Part shown: positions 51,101-57,940 of the stretch, one piece after another
Numbering within the stretch: the stretch's first letter is position 1
Layout of the letters: each line of letters starts with the position of its first letter
Translations under genes and position numbers: made by a program
DNA from: an uncultured Monoglobus sp.
GTDB lineage: Bacteria; Bacillota; Clostridia; Monoglobales; Monoglobaceae
Length of the DNA: 64,000 nt
NCBI GenBank assembly: GCA_947628795.1
Contig: CANRBF010000008.1
Location: 1 to 64,000, forward strand
Direction: 5' to 3'
The notes under the pieces: model-generated
Told to the model about the DNA's origin: nothing
Database searches by the model: none
Seen by the model: the letters and a program-made list of their open reading frames with translations, nothing else

Positions 51101-53454
51101 ACACATTCACGGTCGATCAGGACAACAACATGGACACCGACGCGGACAGAGAGCTTTTCCTGCAGGCGTACGACTTCGACACCCACACCACATATGTGCC
51201 CGTGCGGATAACCGAAGATAACCTTGCCGACGCGCGTCCGCAGCTCGTAAGAAACGGCGACCATACGTATCTGTTCTGGCTCGAAAACAACAAGGACATC
51301 CGCTACATAAACGTTACCGACCTGATCAAGAACGGCGTCAACCCCGACGGCTCGATCATCAAAGACGGCTACGAGCTCAATATCGGCGCGGTATTTTACG
51401 CCGACACTTCGGGCAAAGACGGCAGCATCATGGACCCGTCCTTCGGCAGCTACAACGCGTTTGTGGACAAAGACAACAATCTGTTTATAACATGGCTGCA
51501 GCCCATAAAGCAGGACGACGGCACAAGCAATCAGGAGATATACGCGACGGCGCTTATCCGCGACGAGAACGGCATGAGCTGGTCTGACGGCGTGAGACTG
51601 ACCGACAGCGGAGCGCAGAACGACGAGGTCGCGTTCCTCACGGATGAAAACGGCGATCTGCTCACCGTGGGCAACAGATACAAGGTCGACTTCACGGATG
51701 ACGCGCAAGAGATAAAAGATATGCAGCTTATCGCGACAAATTACAAAACGGTCGGCTCCCTTGACGTCACGGCAGCGGAGTTTACAGACACCACTCCGAC
51801 CGCGGGCAGTGAGAACGAGGTGACGATCACCGTTAAAAACACCGGTCTCAAGACCGCCAAGGGCTACACGATGGACATCTACGAAAAGGTGAACGGAGCC
51901 GTGGGCGAAAAGCTTGAAACTATCACCTCGGATGAGGCGATAACCCCGTCCTCGGCCGTGTCGACGGAGTTCACGTGGACGATGCCCGAGAGCTATGAGG
52001 GAATCGACGATCTGTCGCTGTACATCACGGTAAACGAGGCCGAGACAAGCGAGATAAGCGAGTTCACAAGCGACAGCATCGACATAAGGCCCGAATATAA
52101 CATCACAAGCTGTGAGGTCACGGAGTCGTCCGACGGTTTCTATCTGACCTATACCATTGAGAATACGGGCAACGCGGACGCGGTGCCCGACGACGAGGAG
52201 TCGGCCGACAAATTTAAAGTTAAGTTCAACAACATATACTATAAGGTCGGCAAACCCGAGACGTATCTCGAGGTTCCGATAGCCGGTCTGGCCGTTGGCG
52301 AAACGCAGACGAACACCATGCGGCTCGAGGTTCCCGAGGACAAATTCGAATTCGGATACAGCGAGGCGTACGCGGTCGTTGAGAACAAGGACGAAAATAT
52401 CGTCAGCAACTATGAGGCGTTCCGCCTGATACTCGAATATCCTTACAATATTTCGATAAACGGCGACAGCTACATTTCGAGAATAGAGCTGAAGGAAGGC
52501 GAAAGCATTGAGCTCAACGCGGATTACTCGCCGAAGGAGTTCTACGCGGGCGGCACGGTAAAATATTCCGTGGCCGACGCATCGGTGGCGAGTGTCGAAG
52601 GAAACACCCTGACAGCCGAGGCCGCGGGCGAAACCGAGCTCACGGCGATAGTCGAGCCGTACGGCGGATATAAGACCGTGACCGTCGCGGTACAGGGCGA
52701 GCAGGAGCCCGAGGAGTCGGCCTCTCCGACGCCCGACCGCAGGCCGTCCTACGGCGGAGGCATAGGCGGCTCCGACTTCTCGACCTCGGCATCCGCTCCG
52801 ACGGCCGCGCCCGAAGCGACGCTTGTTCCCGAAGCCTCGGCATTGCCGAAAGCCTCGGCGGATCCCGAGACCACTCCGGGCGCCTCCGAGAATGAGCAAA
52901 CCGGATTTAAAGACGTTTCTCCCGATGACTGGTTCTATGAGAGCGTGAAATACGTTTCGGACAACGGATATTTCACGGGCGCGAGCGAGGATATGTTCGA
53001 GCCTGACGCAAGCGTCACAAGAGGAATGTTCGCGGCGGTACTCGGCCGCATGAGCGGAGTTCCGTCGGGCAGCGCCGACACGGGATTCACGGACGTTGAC
53101 AGAGACGAGTATTACGCGCCGTACATAGCCTGGGCTGCCGAAAACGGTATCGTTCTGGGCTACGGAGACGGCACCTTCGGCCCCGAGGACCTTGTGACGC
53201 GCGAGCAGGCCGCGGCAATGATGTGGCGGTACGCGCAGTATATCGGCGCGGATGTGTCCGCGGGCGAGAATGCGGATATATCGGGCTTTGCCGACTCGCA
53301 GCAGGTGAGCGAATACGCGGCTTCCGCCCTTCGCTGGGCCTGCGGCTCGGGCATTATCGTAGGCGACAACGGTGCGCTGCTGCCGCAAAATAATGCCACG
53401 CGCGCGGAAACGGCGGCGATAATCGAGAGATTTGACAAACTGATAAAACAGTAA
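45160..53454 (+). CDS. Giant multidomain S-layer homology surface protein
   Basis: 2764 residues. Signal peptide about 1-32 (LSAVLALAVAVTFIQIPVFA). A Calx-beta-like domain (about 50-115, DITAKYGDDYTVKLYDGGES), an AEPSEEPA repeat linker (178-224), a second Calx-beta (about 350-450, TEDETAVKDRDYSQVDTTLV), a beta-trefoil-like part (about 785-945, GDYYIKSATTGKYLKLYID), a Gly-rich aromatic region (about 1510-1640), a sialidase-like propeller (about 1737-2200, repeated ADPQLIDLGGGRTLLVFIAD and FEPDLCDAGDKILITW blades), CARDB domains (about 2200-2420), a Big_2 domain (about 2430-2515), a Pro/Ser linker, and three C-terminal SLH repeats (about 2580-2764, FKDVSPDDWFYESVKYVSD). No protease or glycosidase motif was found. 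Anchored on the wall polymer, it is likely an adhesin or scaffold. Followed 26 bases later by a double-glycine peptide gene. Confidence 0.92.
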   Translation: MTEKTKRKLKRLLSAVLALAVAVTFIQIPVFAEGDPIYLPDAELSEAALNCGAFNLSVTGAELDENAGAPYLFRVQRGGDYLPEAELRLDMIDITAKYGDDYTVKLYDGGESVENSKNSKSIIDEMIEHSDEIEEENDTDYIISGEMPDTEEELEAFKEDAEIGAEYVAEMFGLNTGAEPSEEPAAEPSEEPAAEPSEEPAAEPSEEPAAEASEEPAAEPSEEPSEANAETANEGTAESGAALAADASTLRGIKSLATGLENDIAPMDGGNASTETSRLMTEEMLNGLAMSLESAYLPLNFSEGETEKYIAITPKDNSKGDGDRMLTINLVAESQNAIVGLSGMSVSIIDDEVQEEATVEFSDAEYHPSDGYIKVKVVRSGAINQVVSVKLSTEDETAVKDRDYSQVDTTLVFPYGVSERTINIPTRSDYAEENASFKLKLHSPVSCELGALSISHGVIDTRSESFDFKGTDHEIEDGAAEAAADATVSDIILGEKQDLNSFFNRVETYGEDAASRVNEDEIVMTLPGFITLDTSIKLISDTGRHYDYSGYQLDWTKESGLFNFSHTRVNGGAANNEERWPRRKDNFFRDPSSTTMSVELYTNALVTSSTKLTIHSITPILRPYEVSLAPSEPLKFLNENGEYVENTKIARLKNANDTILQNASTNGKGTAVKFSGDYITVTTNSPYSYISGLEIVNPDTGASRLILNGLKPGTTSASVQLDNDFMTTYSKYIKYVNNGNQGQKGQFQVRAVLDYYDVGVNIHEDPNASVTMTNIEPPSTNDNYITSGDYYIKSATTGKYLKLYIDNEYSYPHTYPNDAVMDRSEGTPFTVIPASEYRGGVGENSVVIALSGGNYGLSTAGRPMEFGPNLCHCGKLSISSMGGQNMFTIAKQDDGTYVISDLAYHAVSESGNGVSYEWSYHPERLTDKAKWILEPANAGYKKDAWTLHRGDTVKFTQNINNAQYKSSRIRFVTRETSTAEEIDVRRAYDKDSADTCTMFCDYSSIDVYPSYEESMQVIVRVSKKDYIFFQKDKGIFTCPRVENGDYYDYIVTDEDHFAESMYYEYSAYGLYDGYVPIWNSMYAQNTYYFRTHNVARYNVIPLSIQRTGSQKYVLTGSARYSDTSINGTAEGSAWMPAKGAYVLMGSTTYGISDDDGNITTIAAPGILDGRYRVIYKTVASGMTSYREASLRNGNMIEYTENTYDPDTGEVTGTITQSAYAIDIGTLLVSPTDRSAPYPEAFVATMSNGVQTDTVQINDDITDFDITINNNHAAYTDTDGVEREEKVTAVDVIIYDGQTNAEKTVLSGAKEVSDEGGISVWRLGTSFARGKPEEYRASDKVYVRITTDKLIGNGNSVDADGNETPSEALSQTVYAPVYTGYTLSQSNTQQPVTQDINPQTYLNFVNLPFIGAMDTSFLVSFISLSITELPNGGERLSFGISPTCLVKGDKIKNVETEVDYGLSFSDIKQAFSETKEWGDAVNMLGKPFGRSHYLGMRAFAIRPIFGLYLDFGLKSLNMNNETKMTMSFMGGGLFLGGSAYFRATLYLTIGWLPIYFGVDGELTIYTQVGVSSITNAEDVTPNMIMSESNTFEDYFVPSWCLQANVIVAVYAGVGLCGTLGVRGGFQLDMNFMYNITIQKLYPGIRNLGAVLDFKFKLWVDALLFSIPIPVASIAKRRYGYYEDIAKSDIEGGFTPEPAKSAEAAEAEDEGAQVVMRPRNENQSEWLPNGGVSAASTFEEASTTVLLENGYDRADPQLIDLGGGRTLLVFIADDPTRGDSDRTALMYSVYENGTWSQPVKIQDDGKADFEPDLCDAGDKILITWTSRNADTPSASETDYLKSMDVYAATLDKQTLELSPIEQLTNDTDKGFYDSAPVGLYDDTSGDMLVYYLKSEVKDGDFETSVMPTKNESVIVYMLYDASNGQWARDYYYPNEVSGTEAEQELIKNWGGQRFLSSPIKEFGVNSPVIIDFDAISYNGIGLYTFTVDQDNNMDTDADRELFLQAYDFDTHTTYVPVRITEDNLADARPQLVRNGDHTYLFWLENNKDIRYINVTDLIKNGVNPDGSIIKDGYELNIGAVFYADTSGKDGSIMDPSFGSYNAFVDKDNNLFITWLQPIKQDDGTSNQEIYATALIRDENGMSWSDGVRLTDSGAQNDEVAFLTDENGDLLTVGNRYKVDFTDDAQEIKDMQLIATNYKTVGSLDVTAAEFTDTTPTAGSENEVTITVKNTGLKTAKGYTMDIYEKVNGAVGEKLETITSDEAITPSSAVSTEFTWTMPESYEGIDDLSLYITVNEAETSEISEFTSDSIDIRPEYNITSCEVTESSDGFYLTYTIENTGNADAVPDDEESADKFKVKFNNIYYKVGKPETYLEVPIAGLAVGETQTNTMRLEVPEDKFEFGYSEAYAVVENKDENIVSNYEAFRLILEYPYNISINGDSYISRIELKEGESIELNADYSPKEFYAGGTVKYSVADASVASVEGNTLTAEAAGETELTAIVEPYGGYKTVTVAVQGEQEPEESASPTPDRRPSYGGGIGGSDFSTSASAPTAAPEATLVPEASALPKASADPETTPGASENEQTGFKDVSPDDWFYESVKYVSDNGYFTGASEDMFEPDASVTRGMFAAVLGRMSGVPSGSADTGFTDVDRDEYYAPYIAWAAENGIVLGYGDGTFGPEDLVTREQAAAMMWRYAQYIGADVSAGENADISGFADSQQVSEYAASALRWACGSGIIVGDNGALLPQNNATRAETAAIIERFDKLIKQ
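45691..45831 (+). repeat. 24-bp tandem repeat in the giant SLH gene
   Basis: About six units of GCGGAACCCTCGGAGGAGCC plus CGCG, each encoding AEPSEEPA. Units 1 and 3 are identical to each other, as are units 2 and 4, so a 48-bp pair was duplicated. Length is likely to vary between strains. Confidence 0.9.
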
Positions 53455-53480
53455 GAACAAAAAATAAAGGAGGAATAAAA

Positions 53481-53639
53481 ATGTCCCAAGAAAAGAACGA
53501 AAAAAATATCAAAAATCCCGAAAAGCTTCAGGAAATTGATTTTGACGATCTGGAAAAGGTGACCGGCGGCAGCGCTTTTGACACTATTCCGCGCGTGCCC
53601 GAGAAACCCATAGACGACAATTTAAAGTCAAAAATATAA
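53481..53639 (+). CDS. Double-glycine leader peptide (putative substrate of the C39 exporter)
   Basis: 52 residues, found by reading the DNA after the giant SLH gene. AAGGAGGA lies 7 bases before the ATG. Leader residues 1-30 are charged (MSQEKNEKNIKNPEKLQEID) and end FDDLEKVTGG, which matches the double-glycine consensus with Leu at -7, Val at -4 and Gly at -2/-1. The predicted mature part is 22 residues, starting SAFDTIPRVPEKP and ending NLKSKI: no Cys, three Pro, four acidic and four basic residues, not strongly hydrophobic. That is unlike pore-forming class II bacteriocins, and it lacks Cys for lanthionine or disulfide chemistry, so a signalling or surface-binding peptide is as likely. 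The exporter genes lie upstream at 39871-45022. Confidence 0.82.
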   Translation: MSQEKNEKNIKNPEKLQEIDFDDLEKVTGGSAFDTIPRVPEKPIDDNLKSKI

Positions 53640-53648
53640 TTTAAACAA

Positions 53649-53682
53649 TAAAAACGGATAGACAAAAATCTATCCGTTTTTT
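53649..53682. terminator. Bidirectional terminator after the peptide gene
   Basis: Arms AAAACGGATAGA and TCTATCCGTTTT around CAAAAA, followed by TTGTTTTG. It closes the peptide gene and, on the other strand, mgtE. Confidence 0.85.
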
Positions 53683-53729
53683 GTTTTGTCCGTTGCTTTA
53701 TTTTTCAAATCAGACCGCCTTTTACGGTG

Positions 53730-55106
53730 TCACACAAAACCGCGCGTCATGATGAACAATGCTATATTGAAGAATATAAAGCACGAGAACGCGTCCATTA
53801 TCGTGGTGATAAGCGGCTGCGCCATAAGCGCCGGGTCGAGACGGCACAGCTTTGCCAGAACCGGCAGCAGCGCGCCGAGGCATTGGGCCAGCACGACAAT
53901 ACCCACAAGGCTGAGCCCCGTCGTCACCGAAAGGAACAGCGGATCATCGCCTTTGTACATAATAAATATTCTCACGCAGTTGACAAGCGCCAGAGTGACG
54001 CCCGAGATCAGCGCTATCCTGACTTCTTTGAACAAAATTTTCGCGATATCCCTCGGGCGCATCTCGCCGAGTGCCAGGCCGCGGATTATCATGGTCGAGC
54101 TCTGGGAGCCGCAGTTTCCGCCGGTTCCCATAAGCATGGGTATAAAGCCCACCAGTATCGGCACCGCGGTGAACGCCGTCTGGTAGTTGTTGATTATGGT
54201 GCCCGTGACCGTCGCCGAAAGCATCAACAGCAGCAGCCACACGATTCGGTTCTTGGCGTGCTTCCACACGGGGATCTTAAAGTAATTCTCATCGCTGGGG
54301 CTTACAGCGCTCATCTTCTGGATATCCTCGCTGTGCTCCTCACGCAGAACGTCGATGGCGTCGTCGAACGTGACGATCCCCACAAGGCGGTTCTCCTTGT
54401 CGACCACAGGCAGGGATATAAAATCGTACTTATCGAATTTATTCGCAACGTCCTCTCTGTCCTCTGTGGTCTCAACGCTGATTATGTTAGTCTCCATTAT
54501 GTCGCTGACCGCGGTGTTGTAGTCCGAGAGCAAAAGCTCGCGCACCGACACCAACCCCAGCAGCTTGCGGTTGGGCTTTATCACATAGCAGGTGTATATC
54601 GTCTCTTTGTCTACTCCGGTGCGGCGTATTCTCTCAAACGCGTCCGACACGGTCATGTCCGGCCTAAGGCTCACATACTCAGTCGTCATTATGCTGCCCG
54701 CGCTGTCCTTGGGATAGCGGAGTATATCGTTTATTGCGCTGCGCGTCTCCGGGTCGGTGTGGCGCAGTATGCGCTTTACCACATTGGCGGGCATTTCCTC
54801 AATAAGGTCGACCGCGTCATCCACGAACAGCTCGTCTATAACGTCCTTCAACTCGCGGTCATTGAACGCGTTTATCAAGAGCTCCTGCTCGTCGCTGTCC
54901 ATCTCGACAAAGGCTTCCGCCGCCAGCTCCTTGGGCAGTATCCTGAAAAGGATCGGCAGACGGCTGTCATCGACCTCGCCCAAAAGCTGCGCTATGTCCG
55001 CGGGCTCCATCGAGATAAACAGTTCCCTTATGCTCCCGAACTTTCGCTCTTTAAGATATTCGGTTATGAGCTCGGCTGTCTCGTCTATATTTATAATGTC
55101 GGGCAT
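53730..55106 (-). CDS. mgtE: Magnesium transporter MgtE
   Basis: 458 residues. Mg2+-gated Mg2+ channel. Cytoplasmic MgtE N domain (about 20-125, ADIAQLLGEVDDSRLPILFR), two CBS domains (about 135-255; MTTEYVSLRPDMTVSDAFER, VSVRELLLSD, VVDKENRLVGIVTFDDAIDV), then five membrane helices (about 290-455) with the pore sequence PILVGFIPMLMGTGGNCGSQ (about 330-350). GAAGGTG precedes the ATG. It starts 34 bases after the polyphosphate kinase stop and no promoter or M-box-like leader fits in the gap, so it is probably co-transcribed with ppk. Confidence 0.96.
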   Translation of the reverse strand: MPDIINIDETAELITEYLKERKFGSIRELFISMEPADIAQLLGEVDDSRLPILFRILPKELAAEAFVEMDSDEQELLINAFNDRELKDVIDELFVDDAVDLIEEMPANVVKRILRHTDPETRSAINDILRYPKDSAGSIMTTEYVSLRPDMTVSDAFERIRRTGVDKETIYTCYVIKPNRKLLGLVSVRELLLSDYNTAVSDIMETNIISVETTEDREDVANKFDKYDFISLPVVDKENRLVGIVTFDDAIDVLREEHSEDIQKMSAVSPSDENYFKIPVWKHAKNRIVWLLLLMLSATVTGTIINNYQTAFTAVPILVGFIPMLMGTGGNCGSQSSTMIIRGLALGEMRPRDIAKILFKEVRIALISGVTLALVNCVRIFIMYKGDDPLFLSVTTGLSLVGIVVLAQCLGALLPVLAKLCRLDPALMAQPLITTIMDAFSCFIFFNIALFIMTRGFV

Positions 55107-55140
55107 AAGGGCACCTTCTTTCTTGTACTATTATTTTTAG

Positions 55141-57321
55141 TTATTTTTGGTTTTGTATATTGTTGTACAGCCGCTCGATGAACGCGTTGTAGCGGCTGCG
55201 GAAGAATCCTGTCTTTTTCGCGGGCTCGGGCTCCGGCTCGGGTTTGCGCTGCGGTTTGGGCGCCGCAAGCAGGGCTTTCGCCTCCTGCTTCGCTTCGCTC
55301 ATCAGGACTTCCTGGGCGTTTACCGAACTCAGCGTTTCGGCCTTAACGGAATATGTTCCGTCGCTGCCTAAGACCCTCGCTTGCAGCGTATCGCTCAGGC
55401 ATATTTTTATATAGTGGTGTATTTTTTCCTTGACCTCGTCGGAATATATGGGGCAGCCCACCTCGACGCGGTTGTCCATGTTTCGGGTCATGATATCGGC
55501 CGAGGCTATGAACAGCTTTTCCTCATCGCCCCTGCCGAAGCTGTAGATCCTCGAATGTTCCAAAAACCTTCCCACAATGCTGTAGACCCGTATGTTTTCG
55601 GTCACGCCGGGGATCTGGGGCAGCAGGCAGCAGATGCCGCGCACCAGCATGGTTATGTTGACGCCCGCCACGCTGGCATCCCGCAGCTTTTTGATAACGT
55701 CCTTATCGGTCACCGAGTTGACCTTCATGAATATCTCGCCGTCGCGGCCTTTTTTTATCTCCTCGTCAATATAACCGATGATCTTGTCCTTCATGGCGTT
55801 GGGCGCCACCCAAAGGTGCTTGTACACGCCGTCGAGATTCGAGATCGAAATATTGCTGAAAAAGTCGGCCGCGTCCTCGCCGATCTCGCGGTTTTGGGTG
55901 ATAAGCGAAAAGTCGGTGTACTGCTTGGCGGTCTTTTCGTTGTAGTTTCCGGTGCCTATCTGAGTTATGTACCTTGTCTCGCCGCCAACGTTCTTGGTGA
56001 TAAGGCAAACCTTGGAGTGGACTTTGTAATTCTCAAGCCCGTATATGATAGTGCAGCCCGCCTGCTCCAGCCGCTCCGACCAGTCGATGTTGTTCTGCTC
56101 GTCGAATCTGGCGCGCAGCTCTATCAGCACCAGCACTTCTTTGCCGTTTTCGGCGGCGGCGCACAAATGCTCAATTATCTTGGCGTTTTTGGCAAGACGG
56201 TATATCGTGATCTTGATCGACACGACCTCCGGGTCGCGCGCGGCCCGCTTGAGCATGTTGAGAAACGGCTCCATGCTCTCGTAGGGATACGACAGCAGCA
56301 CATCGCCGTCATTCTCATCAGTCATTATGTCGCCCCGGGTCACTTGAGGCTCAAAGGGCCGATAGCACAATCCCAGCCGCTGCTCGGGAGTGAGCCTTGA
56401 CTCAATGTCGAAAACATAGCCGAGGCTTATGGGCGAGCGGGTAACGAATATCTGCGAGTCGCCTATGCTGAGCTTATCGCGCAGCAGCTTTTTGGTATAG
56501 TCGTCCTCAAGAGGCGACGCGGTCTCAAGCCGCACCACCGCCAAACGGCGGCGCTTTTTGAGCACCTTTTTCATCTTGCTCCGAAAATCCTCGTTTATCT
56601 CATACGCCTCGTCGTTGGGGTTGATGTCGGCGTTTCTGGTGGCGCAGATTATATTCTTTTTGGTGATAGTGTACTTCCCGAACAGGGAATCGAAGTACAT
56701 ATATATTATGTCCTCGATGTGTATATATCTGATCTTTTTGCCGGGCATAAACAGCACCGACGGCAGCGTGGGCGGAACAGCCGCGAATCCCACGCACTGG
56801 TTCTTCTTGCGCTGTATCTTGCCGATCACGCAAAGCTGCTTGGACGCGATGAACGGAAACGGATGGTGCTCGTCCAGAAGCTGGGGCGAGAGTATCGGCT
56901 CCACGTAGTTGTTGTAGTAGTCCCGCACGAACTTGACCTCGTCGGCCGTCAGGTCGTCGGGCTTTAGGTGGGTTATGTCGTGCTTTTTGAGCTTGCGGCT
57001 GACCGTTTCGTATATCTCGTCCTTTTTCTTGTAAAGCGGCGCGACCGCCTCATATATTTTGGTGAGCTGCTCGCTGGGCGTCATGCCGGTCTTGTTGTCT
57101 ATCGCCTTTTTGTCTGCTATCGACAGGTCGAACAGACTTCCCACGCGCACCATAAAAAACTCGTCCAGATTGCTGACGAATATCGAGATAAATTTTAACT
57201 TCTCGTATAAGGGCGTGTCCTTGCCGACCGCCTCCTGAAGCACGCGCTCGTTGAAACGGAGCCACGAAAGCTCGCGGTTCTGCATATACTTATACTTTGA
57301 TTTTGATGTGTTCTCAGCCAC
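55141..57321 (-). CDS. ppk1: Polyphosphate kinase 1
   Basis: 726 residues. It builds polyphosphate from ATP through a phosphohistidine. N-terminal domain (NRELSWLRFNERVLQEA, about 16-32), middle domain, and the phospholipase-D-like catalytic part with RFDEQNNIDWSERLEQAG (about 400), the catalytic His in LENYKVHSKVCLIT (about 430) and IGTGNYNEKTAKQYTDFSLI (about 455), then AGVNITMLVRGICCLLPQIP (about 555). The C-terminus carries an extra Pro/Glu linker and basic tail (PKPQRKPEPEPEP). Start is GTG at 57321 with GAGGGTGG upstream. It shares its message with mgtE; a Ppx/GppA enzyme with the opposing activity is encoded at 12436. Confidence 0.96.
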   Translation of the reverse strand: MAENTSKSKYKYMQNRELSWLRFNERVLQEAVGKDTPLYEKLKFISIFVSNLDEFFMVRVGSLFDLSIADKKAIDNKTGMTPSEQLTKIYEAVAPLYKKKDEIYETVSRKLKKHDITHLKPDDLTADEVKFVRDYYNNYVEPILSPQLLDEHHPFPFIASKQLCVIGKIQRKKNQCVGFAAVPPTLPSVLFMPGKKIRYIHIEDIIYMYFDSLFGKYTITKKNIICATRNADINPNDEAYEINEDFRSKMKKVLKKRRRLAVVRLETASPLEDDYTKKLLRDKLSIGDSQIFVTRSPISLGYVFDIESRLTPEQRLGLCYRPFEPQVTRGDIMTDENDGDVLLSYPYESMEPFLNMLKRAARDPEVVSIKITIYRLAKNAKIIEHLCAAAENGKEVLVLIELRARFDEQNNIDWSERLEQAGCTIIYGLENYKVHSKVCLITKNVGGETRYITQIGTGNYNEKTAKQYTDFSLITQNREIGEDAADFFSNISISNLDGVYKHLWVAPNAMKDKIIGYIDEEIKKGRDGEIFMKVNSVTDKDVIKKLRDASVAGVNITMLVRGICCLLPQIPGVTENIRVYSIVGRFLEHSRIYSFGRGDEEKLFIASADIMTRNMDNRVEVGCPIYSDEVKEKIHHYIKICLSDTLQARVLGSDGTYSVKAETLSSVNAQEVLMSEAKQEAKALLAAPKPQRKPEPEPEPAKKTGFFRSRYNAFIERLYNNIQNQK

Positions 57322-57345
57322 TTAAAACCACCCTCTTTAAATTAT

Positions 57346-57374
57346 ATTATACCACGACCTGCCGCGCATTTCAA
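57346..57374 (-). promoter_or_regulatory. Promoter of ppk1-mgtE
   Basis: Minus strand TTGAAA (57374-57369), 17-base spacer, TATAAT (57351-57346). Confidence 0.75.
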
Positions 57375-57397
57375 GTATTTGTTAAAAATACGCTATC

Positions 57398-57422
57398 AAA
57401 AAAGCGGAGCCGAAGCTCCGCT
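57398..57422 (-). terminator. Terminator of the cysteine-rich microprotein genes
   Basis: Minus strand AGCGGAGC-TTCG-GCTCCGCT followed by TTTTTTG; a stable UUCG-type tetraloop. Confidence 0.9.
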
Positions 57423-57435
57423 AAGTGTTCCGACG

Positions 57436-57555
57436 TTAGCAGCCGCAGCCGCAGCCGTTGTCGTTGCCGTTATCGCAGCCGCAGCAGCAGCTGATGAGGA
57501 TAATAAGAATTATGATCCACAGGCAGTTGTTTCCTCCGCATCCGTTTCCGAACAT
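57436..57555 (-). CDS. Cysteine-rich membrane microprotein 1
   Basis: 39 residues, with GGAGG 7 bases before the ATG. Layout: a Gly/Asn/Cys head (MFGNGCGGNNCLW), a hydrophobic helix (IIILIILIS, short for a full span), then a Cys cluster (CCCGCDNGNDNGCGCGC). Nine Cys in all. It is a clear paralogue of the 31-residue product encoded just upstream. Short peptides of this design occur in clostridial genomes and are often left unannotated or called high-cysteine proteins. They could bind metal or a cofactor at the membrane; the function is unknown. Between the two genes lies a GC-rich inverted repeat. Confidence 0.75.
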   Translation of the reverse strand: MFGNGCGGNNCLWIIILIILISCCCGCDNGNDNGCGCGC

Positions 57556-57588
57556 ACTTCGCACCTCCTTTGAATTTGGGCTGTACCT

Positions 57589-57648
57589 CGCGGCGGCACG
57601 CGGCATAGACTTATGTATTTCTCAAAGAATACGCCGCGAGCCGCCGCG
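57589..57648. repeat. GC-rich inverted repeat between the microprotein genes
   Basis: CGCGGCGGCACGCGGC (57589-57604) is complementary to GCCGCGAGCCGCCGCG (57633-57648) apart from one central mismatch; 28-base loop. No T run follows on either strand, so it is more likely an RNA stability element than a terminator. Confidence 0.7.
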
Positions 57649-57670
57649 TTATCTCTTTACTTTTGCCGCG

Positions 57671-57766
57671 TCAGCAGCAGCCGTTGTCTCCGCAGCCGCA
57701 GCAGCTGATGAGAATTATCAGGATAATTATCCACAGACAGTTGTTTCCTCCAAAGCATCCGTTCAT
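57671..57766 (-). CDS. Cysteine-rich membrane microprotein 2
   Basis: 31 residues, AGGAGG 7 bases before the ATG. Layout: MNGCFGGNNCLW, hydrophobic IIILIILIS, then CCGCGDNGCC. The middle GGNNCLWIIILIILISCC is identical to that of microprotein 1 except in the length of the Cys run, while the coding DNA differs in many third positions (ATCATAATTCTTATT against ATAATTATCCTGATA), so the peptide sequence is under selection. Probably expressed with microprotein 1. Confidence 0.75.
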   Translation of the reverse strand: MNGCFGGNNCLWIIILIILISCCGCGDNGCC

Positions 57767-57841
57767 GTAAGCACCTCCTAAACTGTTTTCAATTTATACT
57801 ATGACAAAGCGGCGTTTTGGTGAAATTTTTTCAAAAAAATA

Positions 57842-57870
57842 TTTACATCAAGGGCAAACTGTGGTATTAT
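57842..57870 (+). promoter_or_regulatory. Promoter of fhs
   Basis: TTTACA (57842-57847), 17-base spacer, TATTAT (57865-57870); AAGGAGG lies 7 bases before the ATG at 57941. Confidence 0.6.
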
Positions 57871-57940
57871 TCTGATTAGAAAGAACGAGAAATGATCGGC
57901 TGTGATTTTACAAAAACGCGATTAAAAAGGAGGCAAAATT

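Noticed and set aside
50917-53460. 847-codon open frame antisense to the giant SLH gene
   Set aside because: It is the mirror of a GC-rich coding sequence, has no SD or recognisable domain, and the plus frame contains clear SLH, CARDB and Big_2 domains.
57379-57573. Plus-strand frames rich in Ala, Ser and Arg beside ppk1
   Set aside because: They are the antisense of the cysteine-rich microprotein genes, whose minus-strand reading has SD, terminator and a paralogue.
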